Shown: positions 14,601 to 29,600 of the stretch, one piece after another
Layout: every line of letters begins with the position of its first letter
How positions within the stretch are numbered: the first letter of the stretch is position 1
Assembly: GCA_024734555.1 (NCBI GenBank)
Contig: JANPWX010020040.1
Location: 1,826,241-1,890,240 of the forward strand
Reading direction: 5' to 3'
DNA from: Trochalopteron elliotii
Lineage: Eukaryota > Chordata > Aves > Passeriformes > Leiothrichidae
DNA: 64,000 nucleotides
The notes under the pieces: model-generated
Databases searched by the model: none
What the model saw: the letters and a program-made list of their open reading frames with translations, nothing else
Told to the model about the DNA's origin: nothing
Made by a program: the position numbers and the translations under genes

Positions 14601-17600
14601 ATCTTGATTCAGATTAATTGATAAAGTGGAGTCACCTGAAAAAGTTAAACTTTGTCATGTATCTAGGTGCCGCTAAAGTGGCTTCTTCTTCTCTTCCATC
14701 TGGAAGGAAAAGCAACTCTTGGCAAAGTTAAGCCTAAATATTCAGTGGAGCTCCTGTCCGTGCCTACGCACATCTGTTAAATATGGTCTTCAGTTTACCC
14801 ACAGTATATTTTTAATATAATATTTGGTCTTTTAAGATGGAATTTGTCTTTCTTTTGATCTTGGATTTGGTTCAGACCTCTTTAGAAGTTGCATTCTCTC
14901 ATTCCTAGACACCTTCTGTGACTGATATGATATTTAATCTTCTGTCATCCCAGCCAAAATGTTGTGCATGATGAATTAAACATCCCTGCTGTTTTCTTTG
15001 ATCACAGAAATAACAATTATTCTGTTATTGTAATCTCCTCAACTTCTCATAAAGTTTGCATAGCTTAGATGGAAAAGACCAGTTGAGTAATTGATTCCCC
15101 TCTCTTGTTCAGACAGCTTATATTTGAGCAAGAGACGGATCACCTCACCTTGAACCCACCTACCAGAAGTGAAACTTGGTAAAACTTCAGAGTCTTCTGT
15201 GTGTTGGGAGTTCCCCTTGGCCAGACAAATTTACCTATGTGACCAACTATGATTTTTTTTTAATGTCCTTAACTTGGAGTTTGTTTTTCTGATGGCATGT
15301 TTTATCTTTTCAATTATCTGACAATGTAACAATCAATATTTCCAACTGAAGTGAAGTTTAGGCTTCCTGAAACTGTGTCACTCCTCCGTCAACAGAACAG
15401 ACAAGGACAATGCTACTGGTAGAATTAAAAGCCTGGCACTGAAGATAAAAAACAAGCCAAAGCTCTCTAGTGCCTGCTTTTCCTGTCTGGTGCACTGTGT
15501 ATGTTTTATCAGAAAGCAATTCTAATGTGTGTGACTGCTTTAGGGGCCAGAACTTTCGCAGCAGAGCCAGTCTTGAAAGCCCTGCATAGTTATCACTTCT
15601 ATTCCATGGCCCTGTCTGCTGGGCTTGCAGTTTCCACAACAAGTTAGTAGTCTTTCTGGACTTTATCCAAAGAGAATTATCTCAGTGGGAATTATTTCAG
15701 TTGGCTGTGGATGAAGTAAAACATTATAAAATAGTAAGTGTAAGGGAGTCTGTTCTGCCATCATACACTTGAAAGCACCATGTGGATTAGTATCATACAT
15801 TTTTGTAGCATTCTTTCCCAAAAAATATTCAGAAGATTTTTATAGCTTGATGCAAGTTCAGTGCTCATAACAAATTTTCATGTGTCCATCTGAGGTTCCA
15901 GAGAATTGATGTTTGCTCATGCAGATCCGTTCAGCAGGATCACGTTCTGTGTCTGTCCAAACCCACTGAATCCAGAGCTGAAGTGTTCCTGTCCTTGTGG
16001 AATAGGGTTGTTAGTAGTTCAGAGTAGTTCACTGCATTACATGTTGTCCCCAGCTGAGGATATCCTACCCAGCAGAAACCATAAGGCATGCTTACAAATA
16101 AAGATTAACCCTTGTAAGAGTTTGCCTCAAAACCCATTACTGTTTTTTTTTTTTTTTTTTTACATTTTTCCATGAAACCTCTGCAGAAGATCACACCTTG
16201 AAGACAAATTGTGTGTGCTTATATCATGGGATCCTGGAATGGTTTGAGTTGGAAGGGACCTTAAAGATCATCTTGTTCCAACTCCTCCCACCCTGGGCAG
16301 GAATGCCACCCACTAAATCAGTGTATCTATAGATACATGATACATGCATATATATGTATAAAAAAACCCCAAAGGATAACATTTTGTGCAGCACTAGACA
16401 GTCTCATGCCAACACATGCAGAGTACTGTTCCAGACAAAAGAAAGTGACTGCTCAAGCACCAGCACAATGCTTGCAATCATTATTGCCTTTTCCCTGGCT
16501 GTCACTCAGATTAATTTGCAAAATTGTCTGTCTCACAGTGTTGGCATCACCCATGCCAGCTGCAAACATGCTCCTCTTTTCCTTTCAGAGACTTCCCCAG
16601 GAGTTGCTGAAGTGACTTTTGTGGAAAAGGAGCCAGCTGAACGCCACACAATCATCTCTTGGGAGCAAGTGAGTATTTTCCTGATAAAACTGCAGTCAGT
16701 TTGAATGTGCAGAAGCCCATGGAGAATGTCAACTGCAATGGCGACCTTGTGTTTATGAGACAGCTTGTTACAAAGTTTGATGTACAGTGCAACCTAAACA
16801 GGTGGTGTTGGGTTTTTCTTAATGAGGTATCACTCTTTTAGGCTGTTACATGCACCTGATCTGTTAGAGAAATATCATGAGTGTGGGTACATTCAGCATG
16901 ACAGCTCTAAAAAGAAACCACATAACTGTAGTAGGCAGCTACAGTGGTGACTCAGTGGGGAGCAAACATTTTTCTGACTCAGGTCTGAAAACGTTCTCCA
17001 ATCCCTTTTCAAACAAAGTGAAGCAGTGCTTTATTATCCATGGCCATTAAAGGTAAAGGCATCAAGCTGGCAAATAACACTGAGCTACCCAGTTTGTTCC
17101 AGTTATCTGTTTCTCTTTTTAGTCTCAGCCATTCACTTCAGTTTCTCATATCCTTTTCTTTCACCTCCTCTTTGGCCACCCAACCCAGTGTTTTGGCTAG
17201 GGCATGTCCCATTGCCTGTTCTAGAAGACTGTGAAGGACACATGCTACCTTCCTCTGTATTATCTGACCCTACTGCATCAGTCTCTGTGATCAGAGGGCT
17301 CCTGAAAACTGTTGTGTGACTCATGGGCAGAGGTGGCATTTTTGCTCCTTTTTTGGAATATACATATCGTCATTAATTCCATGGCCATGGTGGAATAACT
17401 GTTTGGTAGGTATTTCTTGTGTAGGGATGGGACAGTAGAAGCTCTCTGGCCTTTGGAAAGGGACATGGCAGAGGATGGAGCTGAGTGAATCACCCTGCTT
17501 CTTCTCTAACCCTGGCTGTGGCCTAAAGCATCTGCTACCAGAGGCCACTCTTGTTACCACTGCATAAAATACTTACCCCTCTGACACCTCGCCATTTACT

Positions 17601-20600
17601 TTTCTTCCTAAACCATGAGTAAAATCTTATGCTAGTTTTGGTAATGCCCTATTCCAATTAGTGACATTTATCAAGAACATACATGATACGTATTTATACA
17701 TATATTTTCCAAGTCGGAAGGTATGTGATGTACTATGTGTTACTTACTGAAACTTGTCTAGAAGTCAGCAGCTGTGGTCAGGGAGAAATATCCTGTTTTT
17801 CAGGTTTGTGTAAACTGATCCCTGCTTTCCTGTAGCTGTTGTTCAGGTGTTGGGTGAACTGAGCTGGAAAGTTTGAGGCACCATGAACTGTAAGCCAGCT
17901 CAGGTCTGGGAACACAGCGTACTATTTGCTCATTCTTCCGTTGAATGGAGAGGACTGCTTTTCCTGGACACGGTGCTCATTCCTCTCATTTTCAGGTGCT
18001 GCTTCTCCTCTAAAGTAAAATGGGCTTCTTTCAAAACCAAGCTATTCTTGTAAATCCAAACAAGTGCTATAGGCAAAGCACTTCATTCAAGAGAAGCCAA
18101 AGCAAAATTTCAGTTCCCAGCCAACCCCAACCAACAATGAACTAAGTCAATTGTGGAAGTAAATGTTGAAAGTTAAATGAGTAGTTGAATTGGACTTGTA
18201 ATAATGAAGGACTTGGCTGTCTATTTCTTTGATTTTGGCTCCAGTTGCATTGACAAATTAGACAAAACTTCCTTCAACTGCATCCCCCCCCCCCCTTTTT
18301 TTTTTCCTTGAGCTCTGGCTAACCCAGTCTACACAATTGCAGGACAACATGTCCTGCCTTGATGATTAGGTGCAATGCACTCAACAATTTACAAAGCCGT
18401 TTCAGGATGAACTTTTACTTCATTCTTCCTGAAACTTACCTTTCTTGAATTCGAATACGTTTGTTTTTGTCGGATTTTTGGCCACTAGGTGGCAATACTT
18501 ATGCACGTAGTCGTTTCTCCACGGCTCAGATTTATAACAAGATTTTGTCAGAGTATATTTTTAACTTCCCTCTACATCTTTGGTTATGAAACTATTTGCA
18601 GGACTTTTTCTGTGATGAAGGAAAAACTGGTGAAACTGTTCCCAAAACTACTTTATTTCTCCCTAACAACTTCTCTTTCTTTTGAGACTCATCAAATAAA
18701 ATCTTTATTCTTTAGATTATTGTTTAATGGAATCAATTTTTCCAGTCCTATTTCAGTTTTGCAAGGAAAGATTTTTTTTTTTACTGAGAAAAAAAAGTGT
18801 GTTCAGAAAAAGTGTTCAGAAGCTCTTAAAAGAAAATCAACCTTTTAAAAATTACTAATTAACATATTATTTTATTTATTCATTTTTCATTTCCATCAGC
18901 CACGTTTTCTAAATTGTGCTGTGCCGTGTTTGTGCTACTATCTAACTGGATACTGCCGTGTTTTAAAATCTTACCTTGTTGAGATTAAAAAGATCTTTAA
19001 AATCTTAAGCTTGTTGAATGTCCCTTAGCTGCCATGAAGCTTTTCAGGGGAAGCTGAGCTTCATGACAGGAGTTAGTGCAGTGAGGCTGTAGGAGACAAG
19101 AAGAGATTTTTCCCAAGGGAGAAAGAGCTGCTAAGTGTTACCTGTCAGGAAATCAAGCTTAAAATCACTCCTGAAAAATGTATTGGAAATCAGCACACTC
19201 ACAAAAAATTGAGGTATATGAGTGCCAAGCGTATTTAAATGGGTAAAGCATTGCTTCCCCTAAAATTGTAAGCAGTTCAATATATTTTAATAAAACCAGG
19301 TATTTTTTCAATGTTTCCTCACATTTAAACCTACTGAGAGGTTACTTTTTCCCCAAGAAAGAGAGACAAGAAGTACAAGAGAGAGTAGAGACAGGAGTTA
19401 CCTGGTCACCAGAAAACCAGTGCTAATAACTGTGTATCATCCTAAGTACTCTTTCCCACTCCTAAAATTGTGCTGGCAGTGGCCCTCCACATGCAATTTT
19501 TAGAAATAGTTGTTACACTAAAATACTGCTAGGAGGCACTCTGGTGCAGTGTCTGAATCACATTTCCTTTTTTGCCTCAACTAGAAGAAAGATGAGTCAC
19601 TGACATCATTGTTTTGATTTTCAAAAATTAGAAAATTGCATTTTGTTAAAGGGACACAGAGGTACCTGAGACCATTTTCTCTTGTCCTTCTCACTTGTTA
19701 CTTGGGAGAAAAGCCTGACCCACACCTGGCTTTTGGGGACTTTTGGTACCTTTCAGGTGGTAGAGAGTGAGACAGTCTCCCTCAACCTTCTCTTCTCCAG
19801 TCTGAACATGCCCAGCTCCCTCAGCCACTCCTCCCCGCCTTGTGCTTCAGACCCTTCCCCGGCTCTCTTGCCCTTCTGTGGACACACTCAAGCCACTGAG
19901 TGTCCTTCTTGCTGTGAGGAAGCAAAGCTGAACACAAAATTCCAGGTGTGGTCTCACCAGTGCCCCCAGCACAGGGGGATAGGCACTGTCCTGCTGCTCC
20001 TGCTGGCCACACTATTGCTGGCACAAGCCTGGTGCCATTGGCCTTCTTGGTCACCTGGGCACACTCCAGCTCATGTTCAGCCACTGGAAACCAGCACCTC
20101 CAGGTCCTCTCCCACTCTGCAGCTTTGCAGACACTCTGTCCCAGCCTGGAGCTGCAGGGGCTGTTGTGGCACATGGACAGGACCCAACACCTGGCCTTGT
20201 TGAACCTCACACAATTGGCCTCAGCCCATGGATCCAGCCTCTCCTGATCCCTCTGCAGAGCCTTCCTGCCCTCCAGCAGATCAACACTCCCACCCAGCTT
20301 GGCATTGTTCTCAAACTGGCTGAGGGTGCTTTCAGTTCCCTCATCCAGATCATCAATAAAAGCAACAGAGCTGGCCCCAGTACAGAGCCCTGGAGAACAC
20401 CACTAGCAACTAGCCTCATCCAAACAGCTGGATATAATTCCATTCACCAACGCTCTTTGCATAGGGATATCAGTTTCAGCTAACAGTGCACCCATCCAAT
20501 CCATGAGGAGCCAATTTCTCCAGGAAAATGTTGTGGGAATGGTATCAAAGGCTTTACTGAAGGCTGGGCAGACACATCTCCAGACTTTCCTTCATTCACA

Positions 20601-23600
20601 AAGAGGCTCAACATGTTGTAATAGATTGGGTTGGGCAGTTATGCCTTTTACAAACCCATGAGCCTGATCCCCTGGCTGCCCTGTACATGCCATGTGATGG
20701 GCATTCAGGAAGATCAGCACCAAGGTCAGGCTGACAGGCCTGTAGTTTTCTGGTTCCTCATTTGAACCTTACACATGATCCAGGAGCCTCCTGAGTTGCT
20801 CCCTCTCTACTGTGTAATGTTTCCACCAAACGTCTGAAATGTCATCCTCCTTGCTTCTACTGCATCTCTTTGGGACTCCAAATACGTACGCAGGGAGCGC
20901 ATCTTCATCAGGCTTTCTTGGCATCCTTCTTGTCCTCCCTTAACATTACCCATCCCTGATCCCTGTGAGAACAGGATCTACCCACTTGACTTGAGCTTGA
21001 CTACCTATTTGAGCTTGCCTTGTGGCTGTGACTATGGGAGACTTGGGAAAGTGGATCCAGCAGGGCCAGCACATGAGGAAAGCTATGTTTCTTCAAGCTG
21101 TATAATGGGGAACAGGCTGGAGGACTTCTGGAAGGTAGATAATGTTTCTTACACAGTGCTCCCTTTCTTGTTAAGCTTTATACCATATTGAAAAACTGGA
21201 TGCACAATAATATCCTCAAGAGAACTTTGAAATCCTGTTCTCTGCAGCAGGGGATCAAGTCTACTTCAGCCCCAGAAAATCAAGGGGATCTCCTGGAAGA
21301 CCCCCAGGTAAGATTTATTGAAGGTGCAAAAACAACATCTCCATACGTTACATAAATTAACACCAGCATTAACACTGGCAGCTAGGACAAACCAGCCATG
21401 AAACTGCAGAGCATTAGTGAGAAATGTGGCTGCGGATGTGGTCTGATACTTGGAAGCCCTGAGAAGTGACGTGAATGCCTTCCTTCTCTCCCCAGAAGTT
21501 GGATAAAACTGATTCATGTTTTTAGAGAAGTCTCTCTAGAGCTGTATGTTTTGATTGCTTTCTGTTTCTTTAGAATATTTGCTTGAGAGGCATTGTTTCA
21601 ACAGTGTTTCAAGTGAATTGCCATATGTCAGGATTCTTAGCTTTGGATCCAGTTCTAATCAGGTCCTGGCAGCAAAAATCAGATTCTAATATTTTTCTCT
21701 GTACTCAATGGACTGTGCTTTCTTGGGAGACTTATTTGGAGATAATACTGAGAACAAACAAAAGGAATAGACCTCATGCACCATATTGAGCACTTGGGAT
21801 ATTTTGTTTTATGAGCTGATGAGTGTAACCACATAATTGGAATGAAAACAGCTGCTTGCCAGGGCTGTGGTTAAGCCAATTCTGACGTTATTTAGGAACA
21901 ATGTATTTTATGGGGCTGAGAACTACCCGTTGAGCAAGAGGAATACAGAGTTTGATAAGCCATTTTTAATATATAGTGGTTTGTTTCTCTGACTGCTGTC
22001 AGATTGCTGTTCTCATGTCATATGGCCATGTGACTAAGCGCAATATGACAGATCAATCGATCCTTCCCCTCAGATGAGAGAAATGGGTGCTAATGAAGCT
22101 TTCTATTTACAGGCCTTTTCCTGTAGACCCCAGACCTGCTCTGGTACTGCATTTTCTACCCGTGTATTTTGCACCATCATTTGGAAACTCACGCAGAGGG
22201 TCATGGTTTAAAGAATCCTGAAGTAAATTCAGAGAGCAGCCATCTGGAGAAACACGCACATGTTGATATTGTTCAAAAGGAGGATTCAAAGCAGGAAACC
22301 TATTTAGATGTGATTTTTCTCTTGTCCTAGTCAGCTACATTTGCTAAATTGGTCTGTGCCTGAGTTGGATTTATCTGGATACTACAGTGGAAGTTTAAAA
22401 TCTTACATTTTGTCATCCCAGTGGATCTGGTTCTCATGCTTGGAGACTAACATCCACTGAAGCCAGGAGACCCATTCACATACGTGTTTTTACTGCTGCA
22501 ATGAATTAGTTCAAACTGGGGGATTTGAGATGTAAAAGCATTATGTAAACTTTTGTTGCCTCCTGAGGCTTTGTAGCAGGTTTGTCATACTTTCTTTCTT
22601 CATAGTTTTAGCCATAGTCACTGTGCTTACAGGTACCGCTTGAAACTGGATGTGATGAAAGCACAGCACAAAATTATAAATATTTAGGACTGAGGAGAAC
22701 CACAGAGGAAGGTGTGTTTGTTTAAAGGCATTTGAAGAACTTCAAATATGTCCATGTGGTTTACTAATCACCTTAAACTTATCACCAGGTCCTCAGCCAT
22801 GCACAGACTCTTGTCATAGGATGGTAAATTCTTCTCAAAACAGCCTCTTCAGTGTCAGGTTATCTGCTTTAAGATCTGTATACCCTGAAGATTTTCTCTA
22901 CTTGGATTAAGAAAGCTCTGAGCTAGTGACCAGGCTGCTTGATGAGGCAAGTAAAGTGACCTGCCCTATTGCAAGCTGCAAAGCTATTAGTGTCTGGGAC
23001 TCATCAGTAGAAGTCAATCAATATTAATGGATGTGCTTTAAAAGTAAGTTAACAAGCACAAGGTTGTGGACAGATTATGGGACAGTTTAACCCCAGTTTA
23101 GGGGACAGAAACTGTAACAACTCAAAGAAAGTGTCTGTGAATAAGGCTTTAACAGGCAGAAAGGCTTTTCTGGTCCTAGGGGAGGGAGGACATGTGGACA
23201 GGATGAGACCGGCACTTTCCTTTGCTCAGTCAGCAGCTGATGACTAGAGGCCAGCATTGCAGCTGGATGCACAGCTGGCAGGTTGCTCTTTCTGGTTAGA
23301 TACATCCCTCTTCTCTTGAGATGTTAAAAATTCATGCCCCAAGTGAAGCAGAGTTACTTGAACTGCACATGCATCTTCCTTTTCCTTAGCTACTGGATAC
23401 TTGAATATTCTGTCTTTATTTAATGAAACATTTCCACAAGAAGAAAGATGCAGCCCCTGGATAAGTCAACATGCACAGATTGTGGAACTTCCATCATGGG
23501 ACACTCCCCTGAGTTTTGAGGTCTGATTCTTTTGGAGTCCTGAGGGTGACTATTTTAAATTTGAACTCACTGGAGTCAATCTGTTTTTTTCTCTAAAACA

Positions 23601-26600
23601 GTTAAAAACAGACCAACAGGTTACTCCTTTAGTCATGCTTGTTGCTTGTGTTATTAAAACTGGCAGGCTCCCATCCTCTTTAATTCTATGTGCTTGACAA
23701 TTCAGCAAGAACAGAGGATCACTGGTCTGCAGCCAGTCATGTCCCCAGGAGCAGGGTCTACAAATGCCTATAGCTCTTTGGGCTTCATTTTGTTCCGGGG
23801 ATTAAGCCTTTATACTTCCTTGTATTTGCAGCTTACCTGAAGAGTCTAAGTTAAGAAAGACTCCTTCCACAACCAAGACAGGTATAGAAGTGTTCTGGTT
23901 CCTAGAAACTCGAGCTCACTGGTGGCTTAGAAGGAAGCAGGCTTAGGGGTCCCAGCCATGTGCTGAAGTTTGGAGGGATGAAGCCAGACCAGCAGGTTTG
24001 TGAGTCTGGCTTTGTATGTATTTGAACACATACTTTTCGTTAAGTGAAACATCAAATCTTCTTGAGTATGTGCAGCTTTTGAGTCTATGCCTCTTTCATC
24101 TACTTGGAGCTGAAATCTCTCAGAAGAAGAGAGTCATTGTGCTAATATTGTACATGCTTTAGTGGAACTGGTAAGTTTAGTCTGATTTCACTTAAAGCAA
24201 AACCCTACTCTTTTAAGACATATTTTTCATATATATGAAAAAGCCGATTGTTCTGATTTATGTGGATTTGGAGTGGCTGCTAATCCCAAAGGTAATACAA
24301 CGTCCCAGCTGGGAACAATGCTGTAATAATTTTGTGATGACTAACTGCTCATTGTGAAATTTTCTCAAGCTACCTTTGTTAAGACTAGTAGAATCCCAAG
24401 AAATAAGCAGTTTTCTCTCAAAGCTTTAGAATGAGGTGTTTGAACTGATTTGAGTCACCTTGGAGTTAAGCAAAAAACTTGGTGGCAAATATTTCTGTAC
24501 CTATTTTCAGTTGTTCTTCGGGTTTCAGGGATGTTCTGCATTTTCCCATTACACTTTGATTGTAATTTGCAGAAAAACTCCTGTGTATTACCTGAGGATT
24601 TAAAGAACTTCTATCTGATGACCGATGGCTTCCAGATGACCTGGAGTGTGAAGACGGATGGTGAGTCCCTGTGTTCCCCTCCAGTGACAAGCTCAATTCA
24701 TTATGGCCAGTCCTTCCTTTTTAATTTGCAGAACCTTTTTAATTTCAAACTTACTTTCTGCAGAATCAGTACACATCTCTCAGGGCAAAATCTATTGCTT
24801 GCGTGTTCTGGCCTCCCAAAGAAGAGGTGCATACACAGAACACAAGAAACCAATTATTCATGACATAAATACTCTTCTGTAATACACTGGCCATCTGTTG
24901 ACACTCAGATTTAGGTGTGTCATTTAAACCTTAGACCTTAACTACCTCTGTAGTTTCTGGAGAGAGAAACAGCTGTAGCTCATTATCCATCATAAATCTG
25001 TAGGAAGAGTCACCCTCTGATAATGCTTCTCTCTCATTAAAATGTATATGTACATGTTGGAGCCTGATTCTGCTTTTCAGCAGCTAAAGTCCAAGCTTAA
25101 TTTTCTATCCTTGTTTGGTAAAAATCAGATAGATTGTTCACTCTGCAGCTGTTTTCCTGGCTCTCATCACCTTCAGGCAGGGTTCTCAAACTGGGCTGTG
25201 GACACTGTTCACTTCCAGAGATGGGTGTCAAATGCAGGGTCTTCCTTAGGAAGTGAAGTGACGTTTCAGAGACAGTTGACATCAGTGCTTAAGCACCTGC
25301 AGTGACTCCCATCACATTGCAAGGAGGACTTGCTGTGTTATGACCTTTGAGGAGTCTTGTTTTCAGGGCTCACAAGTGCGTCGAGACCAAGGCTGCTGGT
25401 ACAACCGTCTTGTTTGAGCAAACATCCAGCAATGCCCTCTGAGATCCCATCACACTGGCACGTAGCTGAACAGGGTGCTTGCTGCCTTGATGACTGGTAG
25501 CAGTCTGAGTCCTCAGAAACACGGACAAGTGACAAGTCCTGTAGGATTCTTTCAGGAGCAACCACATGTTTATGTACTGATAAAATCCTCTGTGAAAGTG
25601 GGAACCAAGAGGATGTACCCCAAACAGGTACATGGAGTGGAAGAGGACAAGCTGCCCGGTAAGCTGTGAATATGTGGGGTGGTTTCTCATAGGAAGAGCA
25701 GCAGCAGGAAAAAGAGCTTTGAGGAAGAGGCTGTAGCTGAATTCCTGTAGCCAGGATTTTTAATTGTTCACAGAACTGAGCTAACAGCTGCAGCACGGTC
25801 CGTGCCAAGCAGTGTAATTCTCCTACCTGTATAGCTCTGAGATGGTGTTGTATCACATGTAAGTGGGAGTTTGTGTTTGAAAAAGCCTCATTTTTGCTCC
25901 TGTAGAGTCTTACTTAAGTTAAATGTCCAGGTCTGCTGGGTATAACCATCTCTTCACCCCACAGAGGTTGATGTCTGAAGGAAAAAAAATACCTCCTATG
26001 CTTTCCTGACTGTTGATGTGATTAATAATTGGTCTTGCTGCAGATACCCCAATGCCCCTGGGCTCCATGGTGATTAACAGTGTCTCGAAGCTGTGTCGGC
26101 TCGGCGGTTCCTCTATGTACACTCTGCCTAGTGCTCCAACTCTCGCTGACCTGGAGGATGACACAGACGAGGAAGGTAAGGCACTGTTAACAGGCTAGAA
26201 AACCTGCTCTGTCTCATCTCTTTTGTTCTGTTAATGTTGGGACATAGCACAAGATATGTGGACCAAAACACTTTCCACCAGACCAAGTTGCTCAGAACTC
26301 CATCCAGCATAGCCTTAAACACTTCTGGGGTTGGGGCATCCACAAGTTCTCCAGGCAGCTTGTGCCTCATCGCCCCCACAGTAAAGAATTTTTTCCTAAT
26401 ATCTGGTGTAAATCTGCCTTCTGTCAGTGCGAAGCCACTCCCCATTGTCCTGTCACAATGTATCCTTGTAAAAAGTCCTGTCCATCTTTCTTGTAGGCTC
26501 CCTTCCAGGTACTGGAAGGTCACAATTAGGTCATCTTGAAGCCTTCCGTTTTCCAGGCTGAGTAAACCGAATTCTCTTAGTACCTGAGCTATCCCCCATG

Positions 26601-29600
26601 GCAGGGGAGTTGGAACAAGATGATCTTTAATGTCTCTTCCATTCTACAATACAGCAACAGAAAACGTCACTCCAGGTAGATGGGTCTAGCCGCCTGGTCT
26701 AAAGAAGGGTGTCCCTGTCCATGTCAGGGCAGTTGCAGCAATATGATCTTCAAGGTCCATTTCCAACCAAACTATTCTGTGATTCTGTGACTCTCCGTCT
26801 CCTGGGCTGGATCTATTACGTATCTTATTAGTTCCCTACAGCCTTGGGAAGTAGATCTGTATGCTGTGAATGTCGTGGGAATTAGTGTTGTTTGCATCCT
26901 CTTTTAACAGCCTGTTCTGCCTTTTCCCTGTTTAAACTTTCACCTCAGCTTTGCTCCAGTGATTCAGCTTCCAAAGTATTTGTGTACTTCCGGTGTTATG
27001 TGAACAAAAGGTAACAGGTTTTGTTTTGGTAGTGAAAAGACAGCTGGAATTGGAAAAGTAACTGGTACGTACGTAACTATGAGGTTACCCTGCAACGTAT
27101 GTGCTCCAGTCTGCCTGAAAATGCTGGGAATGCTATTTGGGGAGAATAAAAAAGAAAAAAAACCCACTCATTTTGTCAGAGCCCTCACAGTCCAGCTGGA
27201 AAAATCAAGAGGATAAGAACACAGCCAAGTGTCACACAAATTTCTTAAAAGAAGGTTATTTGATTCCAGTCATCTCTGCATCTCTATAAGCTTTTCTAGC
27301 TTCTAAATGTGGCTGAGAGTATTTTTGGACATTCCAGTTTGGCTGCAGTCCTGATCTTCCAGCCATTGTAATGAAATGCACCAAATTCTCAAATTCTGCT
27401 TCTGTTTAGTGGCTTAAACCTTCATCGATGCCTTTATAAGGTACACTGAGAAAAAATTACATCCGCGCAGTAGTTCTCATGCTGACTTTCATGGAAAATT
27501 CTTCTGAAGAGCACAGCTTTTATGTCCCACTTTTATGTCCTGATGTTTCCCCATCAGGTTTAGGTTTCAAAATTGCATGCTGCAGGAACTTGCAGCTACA
27601 CAGTGCCAAAATCATATTGTAGAAATGCTCAGTGATGGTTGAGGGTCACAAGTTGAATAAGAGTCAGATGTGGTTGTTGGGAAGGATGCGGATGTCACAC
27701 TGGAATGCATGGAGAAATACATATCTCTGCAATTTCATTAAAGTCTTGTCCCAAGAGAAAAAGAATAAATTGTTCTTCCTGTCCTCCCTAGAAAAATAAT
27801 AAATCAGTACAAAAAAAAGCAATCATAGATACAACAGAAATAATGGGCTTCAGTTATAGCAGGGAAGGTTGAGGATCCATGAGGAAAACTTGTAAGTGAT
27901 GGATTTGGGTTGAGTGCCTAGAGACTGTGGCTTCTCTAACAGCAGAGAACTTTAAGAAAAGATTAGACAAACCTCAGGAGTGACATCTGTAAACCTTGTC
28001 TTGCTTAATGGCAGGGAGGAACTAGACATCAAGTCATCTATTTTCAGCCATCTGATTTTGATTCTCTGGTTTGTTTTCCTAACAGAGATGAAAATTTTTC
28101 TCACTTTTTCTTTTTTTTTTTTTTGCTTAGTTTTATTTTAGACATAGGGAACTTAATAATTTCCAAGAAGTATAAATGTAATAGTTTGATTCAGTTCTTC
28201 ATCAGCTGATTTATTAATGTATAAAACAGATTGACTCTTTGCAACTGAGTCACAGTCAGTTTTCCAAACATGTTTCACAATTTTTTTTCCTTGGTTTTAG
28301 GTAATGGAGACAAACCAGAGAAGCCACACTTCGATTCTCGTAGTCTTATCTTTGAATTAGACCCATGCAATGGGAATGGCAAAGTCTGTCTTGTTTATAA
28401 GCATGCTGAACCGGGTAAGACCGATAAAAGAAAAGTTAGCTATCTCTTGTTGTGGATTGCATCTGGAGGCCACGTGTGGAGAGTTATCTTGTATTTCTGA
28501 TCTTCTTCGCAATTTGTAGGTGAAACTTATTCTGGGATGTCCTCTCTCCACTGGAGTCAGGAGCTAAATCTTAACTAGAGCTAACATTTTCATTCCTTTT
28601 ACTGTCAGAGTCTGAGTTATAACTTATGATTCCTGCATGCACAGAAACAGGGAAGTATTCACATGTGACCTACAGACAATTGTGTTGAAATAATACAGAG
28701 CTCCACTAATCCGGTTACTTGCACGTCTTGGAACAAAGCCATTACTTTTTTCTGAGAAAGGGTATGACTCTGCTTAGAAACAAAGTGTAGATGGTAAAAA
28801 AAGCTGAAATGGAATTAGACTGCGTCTTTCACCTTGTGAGTGGATGTGCTGAGCCTCCAGGTGCTAACTAGGTCAAAATGTGGCAGGAAGGATTAATGGG
28901 AGGGTGAGATATGGGAGCTGAGCTGTTTGTTGTGGCAGATACAGAGATAACTGTTATCAGTTAGAGAGTAGTGAAACACCCAAAGCACTTGTAAAATAGT
29001 TGTCGTCTGACACAGTGCACAGGTCACTAGTTGTATGTGTGTTTACTGTGTAGAGTTGTGCAATTGCAATATACAGGTTCTTAAGAAAAATCTTGTGTCT
29101 TTCACTGTGTGACTACAACTGCCATGGCAGGAAGTTCTTGTCCTCCTGCCTCCCAGTGTTAATGATTTCAGCACATGCAGTGGATTACCTGGGCAAGGGA
29201 AGGAAGCACTGGTTACAGGTGTCAGTGCCAAGACAGGGGCGTGCTGTTTAAATGACAGTGTTCAGCATCTCAGTCTCCCAAGAGAGTAACTTCCTTTTCT
29301 GCTACAAATAAAATCACCACCAGAGAAATATTTGATCACTGTGGAAAGATTTGCAAAATGTGTTTTTGTTGGCAGCACATACTCCCATGACTTCCAGACT
29401 CTGGACTCTATTCAGTAATCCAGATGACTGACAATTGAGTTAGTTGGTTTTTGCTTTGTGGGGCAGATAAATGTTTGCCATAATTGTACTTTGAACATAT
29501 ACTGCAAAGTTGCTGATGTCCAGGAATGTTCCATGTAGCGTGTCACTCCCAGGTTGTGAAGGAGCAGCATTGCATTCATTGTCCAGGACACAGCTAGTCA

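Larger units (their letters stand above)
11640..16588 (+). other. TPGS2 intron 1
   Basis: This 4.9-kb intron holds an antisense CR1 copy (11861-12222), a poly-T run (16141-16162) and a short antisense CR1 piece (16226-16320). No other feature was recognised. Confidence 0.7.
26176..28300 (+). other. TPGS2 intron 4
   Basis: This 2.1-kb intron opens with a compound cluster of three CR1 pieces (about 26228-26795). The rest is unremarkable. Confidence 0.65.

Noticed and set aside
19682..20483. Plus-strand frames of 173, 136 and 99 codons
   Set aside because: They are the reverse strand of the degenerate CR1 at 19671-20960.
25338..25856. 172-codon minus-strand frame in TPGS2 intron 3
   Set aside because: No similarity recognised, no good start or splice context, and it lies antisense in an intron.
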